From assembly GCF_001435835.1 (NCBI RefSeq), contig NZ_AZFX01000004.1, positions 1 to 64,000 of the forward strand: 64,000 bases of DNA, written 5' to 3'. The first letter of the stretch is position 1, and each line of letters begins with the position of its first letter. The stretch is from Lapidilactobacillus concavus DSM 17758 (lineage in GTDB: Bacteria > Bacillota > Bacilli > Lactobacillales > Lactobacillaceae). Shown in pieces: positions 31,754-42,200 of this stretch. The notes under the pieces were generated by a model that was not told the origin of the DNA, made no database searches, and saw only the letters and a list, made by a program, of their open reading frames with translations. A program made the translations under genes and the position numbers.

Positions 31754-32953
31754 CTAATCCTTTTTTGAGGCACTAGAAATGGCATCAACTTGTGGTGCAA
31801 TAGGCGGGGTCACTTTTTGTGAAGCACTTGAGACCGCATCGACTGAACCACCGGTAAGCTGCTGACCAGTTTTCTTGAGGTAGAAGTCAATAATTGGTTT
31901 GATGTCGAGAATATACTCATTAACGCCGGCATAGTGGCCTTCATCATCATGCATGGCCGCATAGTTGTGAACGACATATTTATCCAGGCCATGCGTTGGC
32001 ACAGGCATCTGAACACGTTCAGTCTGACCAGAACGCAATGCTGCAATGACAGCTTGAACATGTTTGTAAGTGCGCGCAGGGTGGCAGTCGCCGATTGGAT
32101 TGCCGACCTGACCTGGTTTTCTGTGGGCGAACATTTGCGCCGAGTCAGCATTGTGATTGTAGTATAAAAATTGATTATTCGCATCTACAAAAGTGATCTC
32201 AAGTGGGATTGATTTCAAGAGTGCATTGATTTGATCGACGGTCAGAATGCCACGATCAAGTTCAACGTAGGTCGCGCCTTTGACGGGCTTGACTTTTTCG
32301 ATAGCCTGTTCGACCCAATCCTCGGCATGCATGTCAACATCTGGAATCGTTGTCGCAATTTGACCAGTGGCGTGGAGATCTTCTTCTGGTAAAGGTTCTG
32401 GCTCTTTAAGCTGTGAGGCGACGCCAATGAAGCGGACGAATTTATGCAAGGTTTCACCGAGGAACTGACGCGTTTTTTCATCGTTGAGGTTACCTAGTTC
32501 GTCAAATGCTTCTTTGGCGCGTCCAAGCAGAAATTCGTTGCCTGGCATCGTGATTGCTCCCACTCCCGGTGCGTCTAAAATTTGACGTAGATGGAGTTGA
32601 GCGCGCGAAGTGCCCTGGTCATAATAAGAGCAGCCAACGATCATCACCGGCTTATCTTGCAGGGGATGAATCTTGAACGAAAGCCATTCTAGGACACTTT
32701 TCAGTCCTGCTGGGACGGTGTGATTGTGTTCTGGAGTGGCAATGATGACGCCATCCGATTGAAAAATTTTTCGTTTCAAGTTTTGAATCAGAACGCTCTC
32801 AGTCAAATCTTGACTTTGATTAAACATGGGAATGTCTTTGATTTCAAAGATTTCCAAATCAAATAGATCTACATATTCTTTTTGAATATATTGTAAGAGA
32901 TCACGATTGTATGAAAGATCGGCATTTGATCCGACAAGACCTAATAATTTCAT
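31754..32953 (-). CDS. NADPH-dependent FMN reductase with PAS-like domain and two flavinylation-like motifs
   Basis: 399 residues. Residues 1-about 180 are a flavodoxin-like NADPH:FMN reductase (LGLVGSNADLSYNRDLL, IATPEHNHTVPAGLKSVLEWLS). Residues about 230-360 are PAS-like (LPLEITFVDANNQFLYYN is read here as IPLEITFVDANNQFLYYN; GNPIGDCHPARTYKHVQ; a closing LDIKPIIDFY). The tail carries two near-identical motifs, DAVSSAS (372-378) and DAISSAS (390-396), similar to the D-x-x-S/T-G/S-A-S/T sites where ApbE-type transferases attach FMN to Ser or Thr. AAGGAG sets the ATG. It follows another FMN reductase by 30 bases. It may feed electrons from NADPH to a partner enzyme. No signal peptide is seen. 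Confidence 0.78.
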   Translation of the reverse strand: MKLLGLVGSNADLSYNRDLLQYIQKEYVDLFDLEIFEIKDIPMFNQSQDLTESVLIQNLKRKIFQSDGVIIATPEHNHTVPAGLKSVLEWLSFKIHPLQDKPVMIVGCSYYDQGTSRAQLHLRQILDAPGVGAITMPGNEFLLGRAKEAFDELGNLNDEKTRQFLGETLHKFVRFIGVASQLKEPEPLPEEDLHATGQIATTIPDVDMHAEDWVEQAIEKVKPVKGATYVELDRGILTVDQINALLKSIPLEITFVDANNQFLYYNHNADSAQMFAHRKPGQVGNPIGDCHPARTYKHVQAVIAALRSGQTERVQMPVPTHGLDKYVVHNYAAMHDDEGHYAGVNEYILDIKPIIDFYLKKTGQQLTGGSVDAVSSASQKVTPPIAPQVDAISSASKKD

Positions 32954-32983
32954 TGTTAAAACTCCTTCGCAAGTAATTTTAGA

Positions 32984-33610
32984 TTAATCTTGATGACTGT
33001 TATGAAGATCTTCCCACGAGAAATCGGCGGCTTGTTTCTGATTCTGGGCATGTGCGTGCTGTAATTGAGCAGTAATCGCGATGAAAATTAAGAAATTCGT
33101 GAAAAGACCCTCTAGCATTTCGACACTGTCAGGATCAATCAGTTGGTTCTTGTCATCGAAGGCGGTCAACGAGTTGGCTAATAAGAATTCCGAACTTGGC
33201 ATGATTCGCGCACGCAACTCGGGAGCATCTAACATCTGCCGCAGTTGAGCCTGGGCTCGCGATGAACCGAGCACACCATAAGAAGCACCAGTAATCATCA
33301 CGGGTTTGTCAACGAAGGGATAAATACCGTATGAAAGCCAATTTAACGCGTTGATCAATACCGCCGGTACCGCGTGATCATACTCTGGCGTGCTGATGAT
33401 GACACCATCAGCAGCGTCGATCTTGGCTGCCAACTGTTGGACACATTCGGGGACTTTTTTATCTGCTGGCTTGTTAAACATTGGGAAGTCCTTGATCTCA
33501 ACTAATTCGATTCGAGCCACTTGCTGGAAGTGATCTCGCATGAACTGTAATAACTGGCGATTGGTGGACTGATCTGAATTTGTGCCGACAATAGCAATTA
33601 AATTTTTCAT
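32984..33610 (-). CDS. NADPH-dependent FMN reductase
   Basis: 208-residue flavodoxin-fold oxidoreductase (IAIVGTNSDQSTNRQLLQF for phosphate binding of FMN; ISTPEYDHAVPAVLINALNWLSYG). It is a clear paralogue of the N-terminal domain of the next gene but lacks the PAS-like part and flavinylation-like tail. The upstream in-frame ATG at 33634 is rejected: GAAAGGA lies between it and ATG 33610. It is the first gene of a two-gene minus-strand operon. Redox cycling of free or bound flavin is inferred from the family. Confidence 0.88.
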   Translation of the reverse strand: MKNLIAIVGTNSDQSTNRQLLQFMRDHFQQVARIELVEIKDFPMFNKPADKKVPECVQQLAAKIDAADGVIISTPEYDHAVPAVLINALNWLSYGIYPFVDKPVMITGASYGVLGSSRAQAQLRQMLDAPELRARIMPSSEFLLANSLTAFDDKNQLIDPDSVEMLEGLFTNFLIFIAITAQLQHAHAQNQKQAADFSWEDLHNSHQD

Positions 33611-33672
33611 TACTCGAGTCCTTTCAATTATCATGTTGATTTGGATAAATTAGTGCATTGCTTCAGGATAAG

Positions 33673-33686
33673 TGTTAGCGCTCACA
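33673..33686. promoter_or_regulatory. cre-like box upstream of FMN reductase operon
   Basis: TGTTAGCGCTCACA matches the CcpA consensus TGWAANCGNTNWCA at all but one position. It lies about 65 bases upstream of the first reductase start. Catabolite control of the operon is inferred. Confidence 0.5.
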
Positions 33687-33934
33687 TGGATACATCTACA
33701 GCATACACTAGCCTAGATGAGGCGTCAATATGGTTCATTATTGTTGACTCTGCTCAACCTGAAAAGAGTGATTTCTTGCTGTGATTTAGGGAAAAACTGG
33801 GTGCAATTTGCTGAGTAGTGGCGTCAACGCATCAGTGACATGCGCACGTTGCACATTAAAAATGAGTGGTTGGTGTCTTCTAATTGATCGATCGTAAAAG
33901 TAACAAGAAAAGTCTGAAACTTTTGATGATTTTG

Positions 33935-33975
33935 AAGGACAATTCCTTGAAAACAAACAAGGCAGTTGATATACT
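33935..33975 (+). promoter_or_regulatory. Promoter and inverted repeat of the MarR-ABC operon
   Basis: TTGAAA (33947-33952), 17-base spacer, TATACT (33970-33975). AAGGA-CAAT-TCCTT (33935-33948) is an inverted repeat overlapping the -35, suitably placed for autorepression by the MarR protein. The rest of the 33635-34030 gap shows only this promoter, the cre-like box and no gene. Confidence 0.68.
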
Positions 33976-34030
33976 TTCTTAGTCCCATTTCGGACGATAC
34001 GAGAATAGACTAATTGAATGAGGGGTCCAA

Positions 34031-34480
34031 TTGAAAAATGAAACGATTAAATCAGATTTAAAATTATTCTATGATCAGTGGCATGCCTATCAGCATGTTC
34101 AAGACGATTATGCACGTCGCAAGGGCGTTTCCAGCTCAACAATTGATGTATTAGCCATTCTGCAGACGATTCCTGAACACTGTACACAACGTTTCTTGGT
34201 GGCGCATACCTTGCTGCCCAAGCAGACAATTAATGCAGTGATCACGAGTTTGCTGAAGCAAGGTTATGTTGATTTGACACAGTCTCAGTCAGATCGACGC
34301 GTGAAAGAAATTCGGCTCACTGAGGCGGGCAGACACCATGTCTCAGAAATGATTGATCCGCTATTTGCAGCAGATTATCAAACGATGTCGGAGATGCCGG
34401 AAGACGAGCGGACGCTGATGTTAAAGAGTCTAGCCGCGTATACGCAGGCTTTTGCGGATCGGGTGGATCAATTGAATTAA
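34031..34480 (+). CDS. MarR-family transcriptional regulator
   Basis: 149-residue winged-helix repressor. The DNA-recognition part reads TQRFLVAHTLLPKQTINAVITSLLKQGYVDL, followed by the wing SQSDRRVKEIRLTEAGR. The start is TTG preceded by GAGGGG. It is 18 bases upstream of the two ABC exporter genes and most likely responds to a compound they export. Confidence 0.9.
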   Translation: MKNETIKSDLKLFYDQWHAYQHVQDDYARRKGVSSSTIDVLAILQTIPEHCTQRFLVAHTLLPKQTINAVITSLLKQGYVDLTQSQSDRRVKEIRLTEAGRHHVSEMIDPLFAADYQTMSEMPEDERTLMLKSLAAYTQAFADRVDQLN

Positions 34481-34498
34481 AGTTTAGGGGAGGCACGA

Positions 34499-36214
34499 AT
34501 GAAGTCATTAATGAATTTGATGAAAAAGTATCGCGGTGATGCCATGATTGCCATTATTGCGACACTCGTGATTGCTTTTGCCACACTTTGGCAACCACGT
34601 ATCTTGCAAGAAATGATCACCGCCATCTTGGCCCGTGATCAACAGACAGTTTTAAATTTAGGGCTCCAATTAATCGGGTTAGCTGTTCTAGGCATCGTCG
34701 CCGGAATCATCAACACGATTTTCTCAGCGAAAGCCGCACAAGAAGTTTCCGCGGATATGCGGGAAAAAGGTTATCGCAAAATTCAAACGTTCTCATTTGG
34801 GAATATTGAGAAATTCTCCGCATCCAACTTGGTGATTCGTTTGACCAATGATATTAACCAGGTGCAGATGGTGATCATGAGCGTCTTACAACAGATCATT
34901 CGGATCCCCGTGTTGTTCTTAGGGGCTTTCATCCTCGCAATTCTGACGATGCCGAAATTCTGGTGGGTCATTGTAATCATGTTGGTCTTGATCGTCGCCG
35001 TCAGCATGTTCTCATTCACACGAATGGGCAAATACTTCGAGAAGTTGCAGACGACGCTTGAGAAAAACAATACCTTGGCTCGTGAAAACTTGATGGGGAT
35101 GCGCGTCGTTAAATCATTTGTTCAAGAGCAGAATCAGATCAATAAATTTTCGAAATCATCAGATGAGATGACGGAAACAACGATTCGCATTGGTAATCTC
35201 TTCTCAATTCTGATGCCGGCCTTTTTCTTGATTGGTGACTTAGCAGTTGCCGGCTCGATTCTGCTTGTCGGCACGATGGTGACCGATGATCCTAGCATGA
35301 TTGCGGCGATTCAAGCGTTCATCAGCTACTTGATGCAAATTTTATTCGCGGTGGTCATGGGTGGCTTCATGATGACAGGTGCCTCGCGTGCTTTCGTCTC
35401 ATTGGGGCGTTTGCAAGAAATTTATGACACTGAACCTGACTTGACTTTCCCACATGTGGCAGAAACCCCATTGAGTGGGGACGTTGCGTTTAACCATGTC
35501 ACGTTCACCTATCCAGGGGATGACCAACCTGTCCTGCGTGATATTTCGTTCACGGTGCAAGCCGGTGAAATGATTGGTATCGTCGGTGCGACCGGTTCAG
35601 GGAAGACGACGTTGGCTCAACTGATCCCTCGGTTATATGATCCTGATTCTGGCGAGGTGCTAGTTGGCAAGCGCGATATTCGCCAGGTGAATGAGAAGTC
35701 GTTACGCGAAGCAGTTTCGTTCATCTTGCAACGTTCGACGCTCTTTTCCGGGACAATCTCGCATAACTTGAGGCAGGGGAAAGAGGATGCCACGTTGGAT
35801 GATATGCAATGGGCGGCCAACGTGGCCCAAGCCGCAGAGTTCATTGAGAAACTCGATGATCAATACGATGCCAAGGTTGAGGAGCGTTCAGCCAATTTCT
35901 CAGGTGGACAGAAGCAACGCTTGTCGATCACACGTGGCGTGATTAAAGCACCAGCAATCTTGATCATGGATGACTCGACCAGTGCGCTTGATGCCCGCTC
36001 AGAAAAATTAGTTCAAGAAGCGCTCGGCAAGGAATTAAAAGGCACAACGACGTTTATTATCGCGGAGAAAATATCGTCGATCATCAAGGCGGATCGAATT
36101 TTGGTCCTGGATCAAGGACGTTTGGTTGGTGAAGGTACTCACCATGAATTAGTCAACCAAAATGCCGTTTATCAAGAGATTTATCGGACGCAAAAGGCAT
36201 TAGAGGAGGTGTAA
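34499..36214 (+). CDS. Heterodimeric ABC exporter, subunit with degenerate ATP site
   Basis: 571-residue half transporter: six membrane segments (about 1-320) and a nucleotide-binding domain. Walker [10 protein letters not shown] (near 364) and the signature [11 protein letters not shown] (near 466) are intact, but Walker B ends in MDDSTSALD, with Asp for the catalytic Glu, and the H-loop reads IIAEKISS with no His. This is the non-catalytic half typical of LmrCD/BmrCD-type pairs. It is one base from the second subunit. The likely role is multidrug or peptide export. Confidence 0.92.
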   Translation: MKSLMNLMKKYRGDAMIAIIATLVIAFATLWQPRILQEMITAILARDQQTVLNLGLQLIGLAVLGIVAGIINTIFSAKAAQEVSADMREKGYRKIQTFSFGNIEKFSASNLVIRLTNDINQVQMVIMSVLQQIIRIPVLFLGAFILAILTMPKFWWVIVIMLVLIVAVSMFSFTRMGKYFEKLQTTLEKNNTLARENLMGMRVVKSFVQEQNQINKFSKSSDEMTETTIRIGNLFSILMPAFFLIGDLAVAGSILLVGTMVTDDPSMIAAIQAFISYLMQILFAVVMGGFMMTGASRAFVSLGRLQEIYDTEPDLTFPHVAETPLSGDVAFNHVTFTYPGDDQPVLRDISFTVQAGEMIGIVGATGSGKTTLAQLIPRLYDPDSGEVLVGKRDIRQVNEKSLREAVSFILQRSTLFSGTISHNLRQGKEDATLDDMQWAANVAQAAEFIEKLDDQYDAKVEERSANFSGGQKQRLSITRGVIKAPAILIMDDSTSALDARSEKLVQEALGKELKGTTTFIIAEKISSIIKADRILVLDQGRLVGEGTHHELVNQNAVYQEIYRTQKALEEV

Positions 36215-36215
36215 C

Positions 36216-37997
36216 GTGAAAGATCTTAAAGGCGCAGGGCAATTCTTTGCCCATTATTTAGGAAAATATTGGCGAAAATTAAGCTTGGTTATTTTGTTGA
36301 CCATCATGAGCACGTATTTTCAAGTGAAGGCTCCTGTTTTCATGGGACATGCCTTCGAAGATTTGGCAAAATATTTACAACTTTATCTGAACCCCGCGAC
36401 ACGCGCAACGGCTTCAAAAGCAGATTTCAATCAGGCCATCATCAACCTCGTGATTTTTTACATTCTAATCTCGGTGTCGATGTTAATTAGCTCGCTACTG
36501 ATCTCGCAAGTGGCAGGGCGTTCGACGGGGACGATGCGAATCGGCTTGTTTCGCAAGGTGCAACGCATGCAGATTAGCTATTTTGATACCCATTCCGATG
36601 GTGACATCTTAGCACGGTATACATCTGACTTGGATAATATTTTTAACGCAATGAATCAAGCGTTGTTTGAAGTCTTTAATAGTGTCATTCTCTTCGTCGG
36701 CATGCTGATCATGATGTTCAGGCAGAACGTGACCATGGCGTGGATGACGATTGCCACCACGCCGATTGCGGTCCTACTCGCGGCAATCGTGATTGTCAAG
36801 GCAGAGAAGTATGTCAATCACCAACAAGACGATGTTGGCAAGTTGAACGGCTACATTAATGAACAGATTACCGGGCAAAAGGTCATTATCACCAATGGCC
36901 TGCAGGAAGATTCAATCGCCGGTTTCGTCAAGCACAACGACCAAGTCAAAAAGACGACGTTTAAAGGGCAGGCCTGGTCAGGGGTCTTATATCCATTGAT
37001 GCAAGGCATGTCATTGCTGAATACCGCTATCGTGATCTTCTTCGGCTCATGGTACGTTTTGAACAACAATATTAATCAAGCGGTTGGTTTGGGACTTGTT
37101 GTGATTTTCGTTCAGTATGCACAGCAGTATTATCAACCAATTAGTTCGTTGACGTCGCTTTACAACATGATCCAATTGGCAATCACAGGTGCACGCCGAA
37201 TTAATGAAGTTCGCGAGCAACCTGATGAAATTGCGCCAACCAATGGCATTGCTTTTAACGGTATTCAGGAAAAAATTACGATTCAGGATGTTCATTTTAG
37301 CTATTTGCCAGACAAAGAAATCTTACATGGCGTGTCTATTGAAGTCGATCAAGGACAGATGGTTGCGCTAGTTGGACCCACTGGCTCGGGTAAGACGACC
37401 GTGATGAACCTGCTAAATCGATTCTATGATGTCGATTCTGGTGCAATTTTATTCGATGGTGTCGATATTCGCCAAATGGACCTCAATCAGCTACGAGATC
37501 ACGTCGGTATCGTCTTGCAAGATCCACAATTATTCAGTGGGACAATTGCCGACAACATCAAGTTTGGTAAGCCGGACGCAACCGAAGCGGAATTATTCGA
37601 TGCGGCACGTCAAGCAAATATTCATGATTTCATTATGAGTTTACCCGATCAATATCAAACACAGATCGATGATGATCATTCGCTGTTCTCGGCTGGGCAG
37701 AAGCAGCTCATGTCGATTGCACGAACGATTCTGACTGATCCGAAGCTCTTGATCCTCGATGAAGCCACGTCGAATGTGGACACAGTAACCGAAGCACAGA
37801 TCCAGGCGGCGATGGACAATGTGATTGCTGGTCGAACCAGTTTCGTCATTGCCCATCGACTTAAAACAATTCTCAACGCAGATAAGATCGTCGTCCTCAG
37901 AGACGGTCAGGTGATCGAAGAAGGCAATCATCATCAACTTCTCGCTGAAAAAGGATTCTATTCGGAGCTTTATCATAATCAGATGATTTTCGAATAG
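36216..37997 (+). CDS. Heterodimeric ABC exporter, subunit with canonical ATP site
   Basis: 593-residue half transporter with six membrane segments and a nucleotide-binding domain: Walker [10 protein letters not shown] (near 386), Walker [13 protein letters not shown] with the catalytic Glu (near 510) and a normal H-loop VIAHRL (near 544). Its own signature is altered to FSAGQKQ, which faces the degenerate site of the partner. The two subunits therefore complement each other to give one consensus and one degenerate site. GAGGTG sets the GTG start. Confidence 0.92.
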   Translation: MKDLKGAGQFFAHYLGKYWRKLSLVILLTIMSTYFQVKAPVFMGHAFEDLAKYLQLYLNPATRATASKADFNQAIINLVIFYILISVSMLISSLLISQVAGRSTGTMRIGLFRKVQRMQISYFDTHSDGDILARYTSDLDNIFNAMNQALFEVFNSVILFVGMLIMMFRQNVTMAWMTIATTPIAVLLAAIVIVKAEKYVNHQQDDVGKLNGYINEQITGQKVIITNGLQEDSIAGFVKHNDQVKKTTFKGQAWSGVLYPLMQGMSLLNTAIVIFFGSWYVLNNNINQAVGLGLVVIFVQYAQQYYQPISSLTSLYNMIQLAITGARRINEVREQPDEIAPTNGIAFNGIQEKITIQDVHFSYLPDKEILHGVSIEVDQGQMVALVGPTGSGKTTVMNLLNRFYDVDSGAILFDGVDIRQMDLNQLRDHVGIVLQDPQLFSGTIADNIKFGKPDATEAELFDAARQANIHDFIMSLPDQYQTQIDDDHSLFSAGQKQLMSIARTILTDPKLLILDEATSNVDTVTEAQIQAAMDNVIAGRTSFVIAHRLKTILNADKIVVLRDGQVIEEGNHHQLLAEKGFYSELYHNQMIFE

Positions 37998-38000
37998 TCA

Positions 38001-38036
38001 ACAAAAAGCCCCACGGTTGTAGGGCTTTTTGTTTTG
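38001..38036 (+). terminator. Terminator after ABC exporter operon
   Basis: ACAAAAAGCCC (38001-38011) pairs with GGGCTTTTTGT (38022-38032), followed by TTTTG. Confidence 0.92.
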
Positions 38037-38182
38037 CCTTTGAAACTTTTTCAGTCTTAAGGGGCACAAAAGAGGCAAATTGAGCACGAGTTTAGTTTAT
38101 CTATGAGTTGCGAATTGCGTTTGTAATCGTGTGATCATACATTTCTAATGTGGTGCCGGTCGCCTGAGGTCTCTCGCGCACA

Positions 38183-38920
38183 TCAATAGTTCAATTTGCC
38201 CTGCGCATGTTGTCTTAAATCATGGGCATAAAACTCAAATAATTCGACGTTGCCTAATTCTTTCAACATTTCGACATAGTGCCAACACTGCTGACTGGAA
38301 GCGTTAGGATCTTTTAGAAAGGCGAGCAACGCCTCATCATACTTTTCTAAGAAAGAGGCGTATAAATCATTGGCCGCGATGGTTCGGCGAGTCTGTTCAA
38401 GACGGTGGTGTAAATTATTTGGACATCTTCCGGTGAAAGTGCGAATAAGGTGTTCGCAAATAATTCTAATTCATGATCTCCCCAAGTTTCCACTTGATAT
38501 AAATAGTTCTTGATCATCGCAGAATCTTGGATCGAAATCGCCGTGTGATTTAATTTGGATCTAAAAAATATCACCGATAATGGCTAAGTGAAGATATTGA
38601 ATATCTCAATCAGATTGAAAGCGCTATCTAAAATGTGCAATAAAAAGATCAATGCCATCAAGATCTTCTTGAATAAATAGGGATTTTAACTGGTCAAGCA
38701 TTTGGTGACGCGTCTCCTTAATTTCACAAATATGGAAGAACCCGTCGATGGTCAAATGAATTTTTTTGAGTAATTGATCGAGTAATTGCACGCTGATATC
38801 TGTTTTTTTTCGCTCAAAACTAGATAGTCCCTGTTTACTCATGATTCCCGCAGCAACACTTTCCAGTGAAAGGTTTTTACTTTGTCTAATTTTCCGAAAA
38901 GCGGTTCCAAAATTTGTCAT
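38183..38920 (-). pseudogene. Broken Rgg/GadR/MutR-family regulator
   Basis: Three frames together give an Rgg-type protein of normal length. The first (from 38920) has the XRE-type helix-turn-helix FGTAFRKIRQSKNLSLESVA...QGLSSFERKKTDIS. The second covers about 38574-38390 (IKNYLYQVETWGDHELELFANTL), and the third runs from about 38400 to a TGA at 38183-38185 (YASFLEKYDEALLAF ... HDLRQHAQGKLNY). There are frameshifts near 38590-38620 and 38385-38405, plus stops between. AAGGAAG precedes the ATG. Rgg proteins bind short secreted peptides and control neighbouring genes, here a divergent NRPS operon that is also broken. Confidence 0.85.
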
Positions 38921-38981
38921 ATCAAAGCTTCCTTAACTTGTGCCAAAAAAAACGAACAAATAGATGAATTTTGAAAATTGG

Positions 38982-38990
38982 TGTTATATT
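38982..38990 (+). promoter_or_regulatory. Extended -10 facing the NRPS operon
   Basis: TGTTATATT fits an extended -10 element. It lies between the divergent rgg remnant and the small ORF at 39008. No good -35 is seen, which would fit a promoter that needs an activator such as Rgg. Confidence 0.4.
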
Positions 38991-39007
38991 AAGATAACTT
39001 TAGGAAA

Positions 39008-39136
39008 ATGGTGGTCAAAATGAGAAAACCGAATAATGATTTGATTCAGATTGTTGAAAGGTGTTTTGTGGTCAAGGTTAATGTGAACAATGTGGTCAGA
39101 TCCGTGGTCAAGACCTCATTGCGACCAATCAGATAG
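39008..39136 (+). CDS. Candidate 42-residue peptide with VV(K/R) repeats
   Basis: A short open frame, MVVKMRKPNNDLIQIVERC and so on, ends at TAG 39134-39136. It contains four copies of Val-Val, three followed by Lys and one by Arg. The ribosome site is only AGGAAA. It is divergent from rgg, where signalling-peptide genes are often found, but the peptide is basic rather than hydrophobic and unlike known SHP pheromones. It may instead be a non-coding operator region (see the repeats). Confidence 0.25.
   Translation: MVVKMRKPNNDLIQIVERCFVVKVNVNNVVRSVVKTSLRPIR
39011..39110. repeat. Four GTGGTCA direct repeats
   Basis: GTGGTCA occurs at 39011, 39068, 39092 and 39104, with spacings of 57, 24 and 12. 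These lie just downstream of the putative promoter between rgg and the NRPS gene and could be a regulator-binding array. An additional perfect inverted repeat, GATATAA-GTTGA-TTATATC, lies at 39151-39169. Confidence 0.45.
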
Positions 39137-39247
39137 CAGAACAACGAATCGATATAAGTTGATTATATCACAAGACCAAACGCAAAAAATATTTTGATTA
39201 TTTTTCAGCAATTCCAGAACCAATTCAAAAACTAACTAGATAGTGAG

Positions 39248-42200
39248 ATGAACAAAATGGCTAATTCAACACGATTAGATATTTATGGGACGTTCATGGC
39301 TAATGTTCATGAAAGGTCAATGGCTACGATTATTTCAACAGAGGATAAACAATACTCGTTTGTTGAAGTCGATCAACTTGTTAATTATCTTGCAGCTAGA
39401 ATCGAGCAATTAGCGGGTTCGGAGAAACAACGTATTTTGTTGTCTTTAACGCACTCTTACAAAATTATTGTCGCGATTTTAGCTGTTCTAAAAACCGGTC
39501 ACAGTTATGTCCCTTTGAGAAAAGAATACGGTGAAACTGAAATTAAGAGAATTGCGATGGAATGCGGGTCAACAATCGTCATCTCTGATCATCGAGAATT
39601 TTCAGAGTTGCAAACCGTTTTAATCGATGACTATTCCGATGCTAATCTGTCTGGTGACGAGCGGTGGCATCAGTATCGCCCATCTGAAGAAGTTTATATC
39701 CTTTATACGTCAGGGAGCACTGGTACGCCCAAAGGCTGTTCAGTTACCTATGGCAATTTGCAGTATATTCTACGAAATTTAAGAAAGATAGGTCGCTATA
39801 CCCGAAACAGTGTGGTTGGATTCAGTACACCGTTCACGTTCGATGTTTCGGTGACCGAGATTTATGCTTTTTTTTGGTGCTTCAATAGTTGTTTGCAATC
39901 TTACCGATTTTGACGCGTTTAAAAAATTTCCTGAAATGATCCAGCGGTTTGGTGTGACACATTTAACGTTTTCCCCGTCAGGATTCAAGAACTTTTTCCG
40001 GGTCTACTCAAAAGATCAAATGGCACAATTGAATCGGAATCTGGACTGCGTCATGCTTGCAGGTGAAGTATTTGATAAGAAGATTTTTGATGAGTGGCGT
40101 GAGAACGGGCATCATTATCGTTTGCTCAATCTTTATGGGCCAACAGAAGCAACCGTCTATGCCACTGTTCATGAATTGATGCCCGGTGCAGTTTACGATT
40201 CAAGTATTCCAATCGGACAGTGTTTAGAGGATTGTGTTTAGAGGATTTTGGTGCAGTCATTGACGCGCCAGATGGACGAGGAATCGGCGAGTTACTCCTT
40301 TATGGCGCGGGTATTTCGCATGGTTATATCAATAATCAAGCAGCAAATGAGAAGTCTTTTTTTGAACGTGAGGGTAAGCGCTATTACCGAACGGGAGATC
40401 TCGTCAGTGAGCACAATGGATTGTTCTATTATCATGGCAGAAATGATCAACAAGTGCAGATCAATGGCATTAGAGTCGAGTTAGGCGAAATAGAGGCCAA
40501 GCTGACAGATCTGATTGGGGTTGACGAGGGGATTGTTGTCATGAACGATCAAATATTCACCGCAATTATTAAACGTAACGATCCCAATCTAACAGCCGAA
40601 ACGGTGATTGGTCAATTGAAACGTAAATTGCCGAGATATATGATTCCTAACAAGATTTATTTTGTCGCTGAGTTTAGATTCAACGCGAGCAACAAGATTG
40701 ATCGCAAAGCCATGATCAACGAGATCCATGAAACGACAACGACACGTGATTTGGAATCTCAGGCGAGGATCGAACCGGCTTCTGTATCGCCGTCAATTGG
40801 GCAGATCATCTTACAAATGATGAGCGAATGTTTGCAAGACAGATTTCAAATCGAGTTGCACGAGAATGATGATTTCTTTGCATTAGGCGGCGATTCTTTA
40901 GATACATTTGTGTTACTGACGAAGATTGAAAACGAATTTGCGATTGAACTGAAGGCAGATGCAATCTATGATTTGCGGACACCGAAGAAAATCGCGGCCT
41001 ATCTCAGTCATTTACAACATTCAGAGCAGCCGGCGCAGGGAACTCAAGATTTGAGTCGCGACTACGAAAATATTATTTCGTTGACTACCCAAGTGAAGAA
41101 GCGGTTATATGATCAAGAGGAACAGCTGTTGAGAAAATTTCCAGCAATCTATCTTCAAAAGTTTTATTATCAAGGCCGTTTGTCGAGCACGATTAATTTT
41201 CAATATGAGATCGGTAATCTCGAGATTGAAACGGTCAATGACGCCTTGATTAAGTTGATCAGGTTGAACTCAATTCTACATGCGAAAATATCCAGCAGCG
41301 CAGATGGCTTGGTTTTCGAGGAATACGAGATCGATTCGAATCATACTTTCCCAACCTTAACGATGGCTCAAATTGATGATCATTTCATTGATTTCGTCTA
41401 TGACAATTATGCTCAGGAATTGTTCTATGCTAGATATCAAGGTGGTTTTCTAGCGACATTTATTATCATCAAGCATCAGAATGGAATTCGGTTGGTTGGT
41501 CTACTCGATTACACGATAGCAGATGCCGCGAGCATTTCTCTGATCAAGATTAAGCTCGGCGATATCCTCAACAAACGAACGATTGGCGAATCGCCAGTCT
41601 ATGAAGATTATTGCGCGTTGGTCCGAGCAAACAACCAAGATATCGGGGCTATCAGAAATAGTCGATATATTCAACAACTTGCTGCGAGTGAAATCGGTCA
41701 TAAAAAGGCGTTTTTGAACTCACTTCCAGCAACTAGGGGGCTTCAAGATTGATGGCATCAACAATCAAGATAGCGTTCTGACCAGTCAATACATTTCCTT
41801 TGTGATTGGCCAACAGCTACTTGAGAAATTGCCTGATGCTCAGGTGGCTGTCAGAAATATTGTGAATTTACGAAAAATTCCTCATTATTCTTTTCGAGAG
41901 ACCATTGGTGATCTGCATGTGAGTATTTTTTTCGTCTATCATCGTCATGCGACATTTTCAGAATTCAAGCAAGAGGCAGATTCGTTCGTTGATCTGTTTG
42001 CGAAGAAGATGTTTCGCCATTCATCATTGATTGAAGACGAGTCCTTGCAGCATGATCAAACAGTGCTCGAGATTAAGAAAATTGCACATGGGTCCGATCT
42101 CACGGTCGTTAATTATCTGGGCCTGTAAAACGATGAAGAGTTAGAATCATTCAAGCAGAACGTCTTTGAGATGCAAAGTAAATTGAATACCATAGATTCC

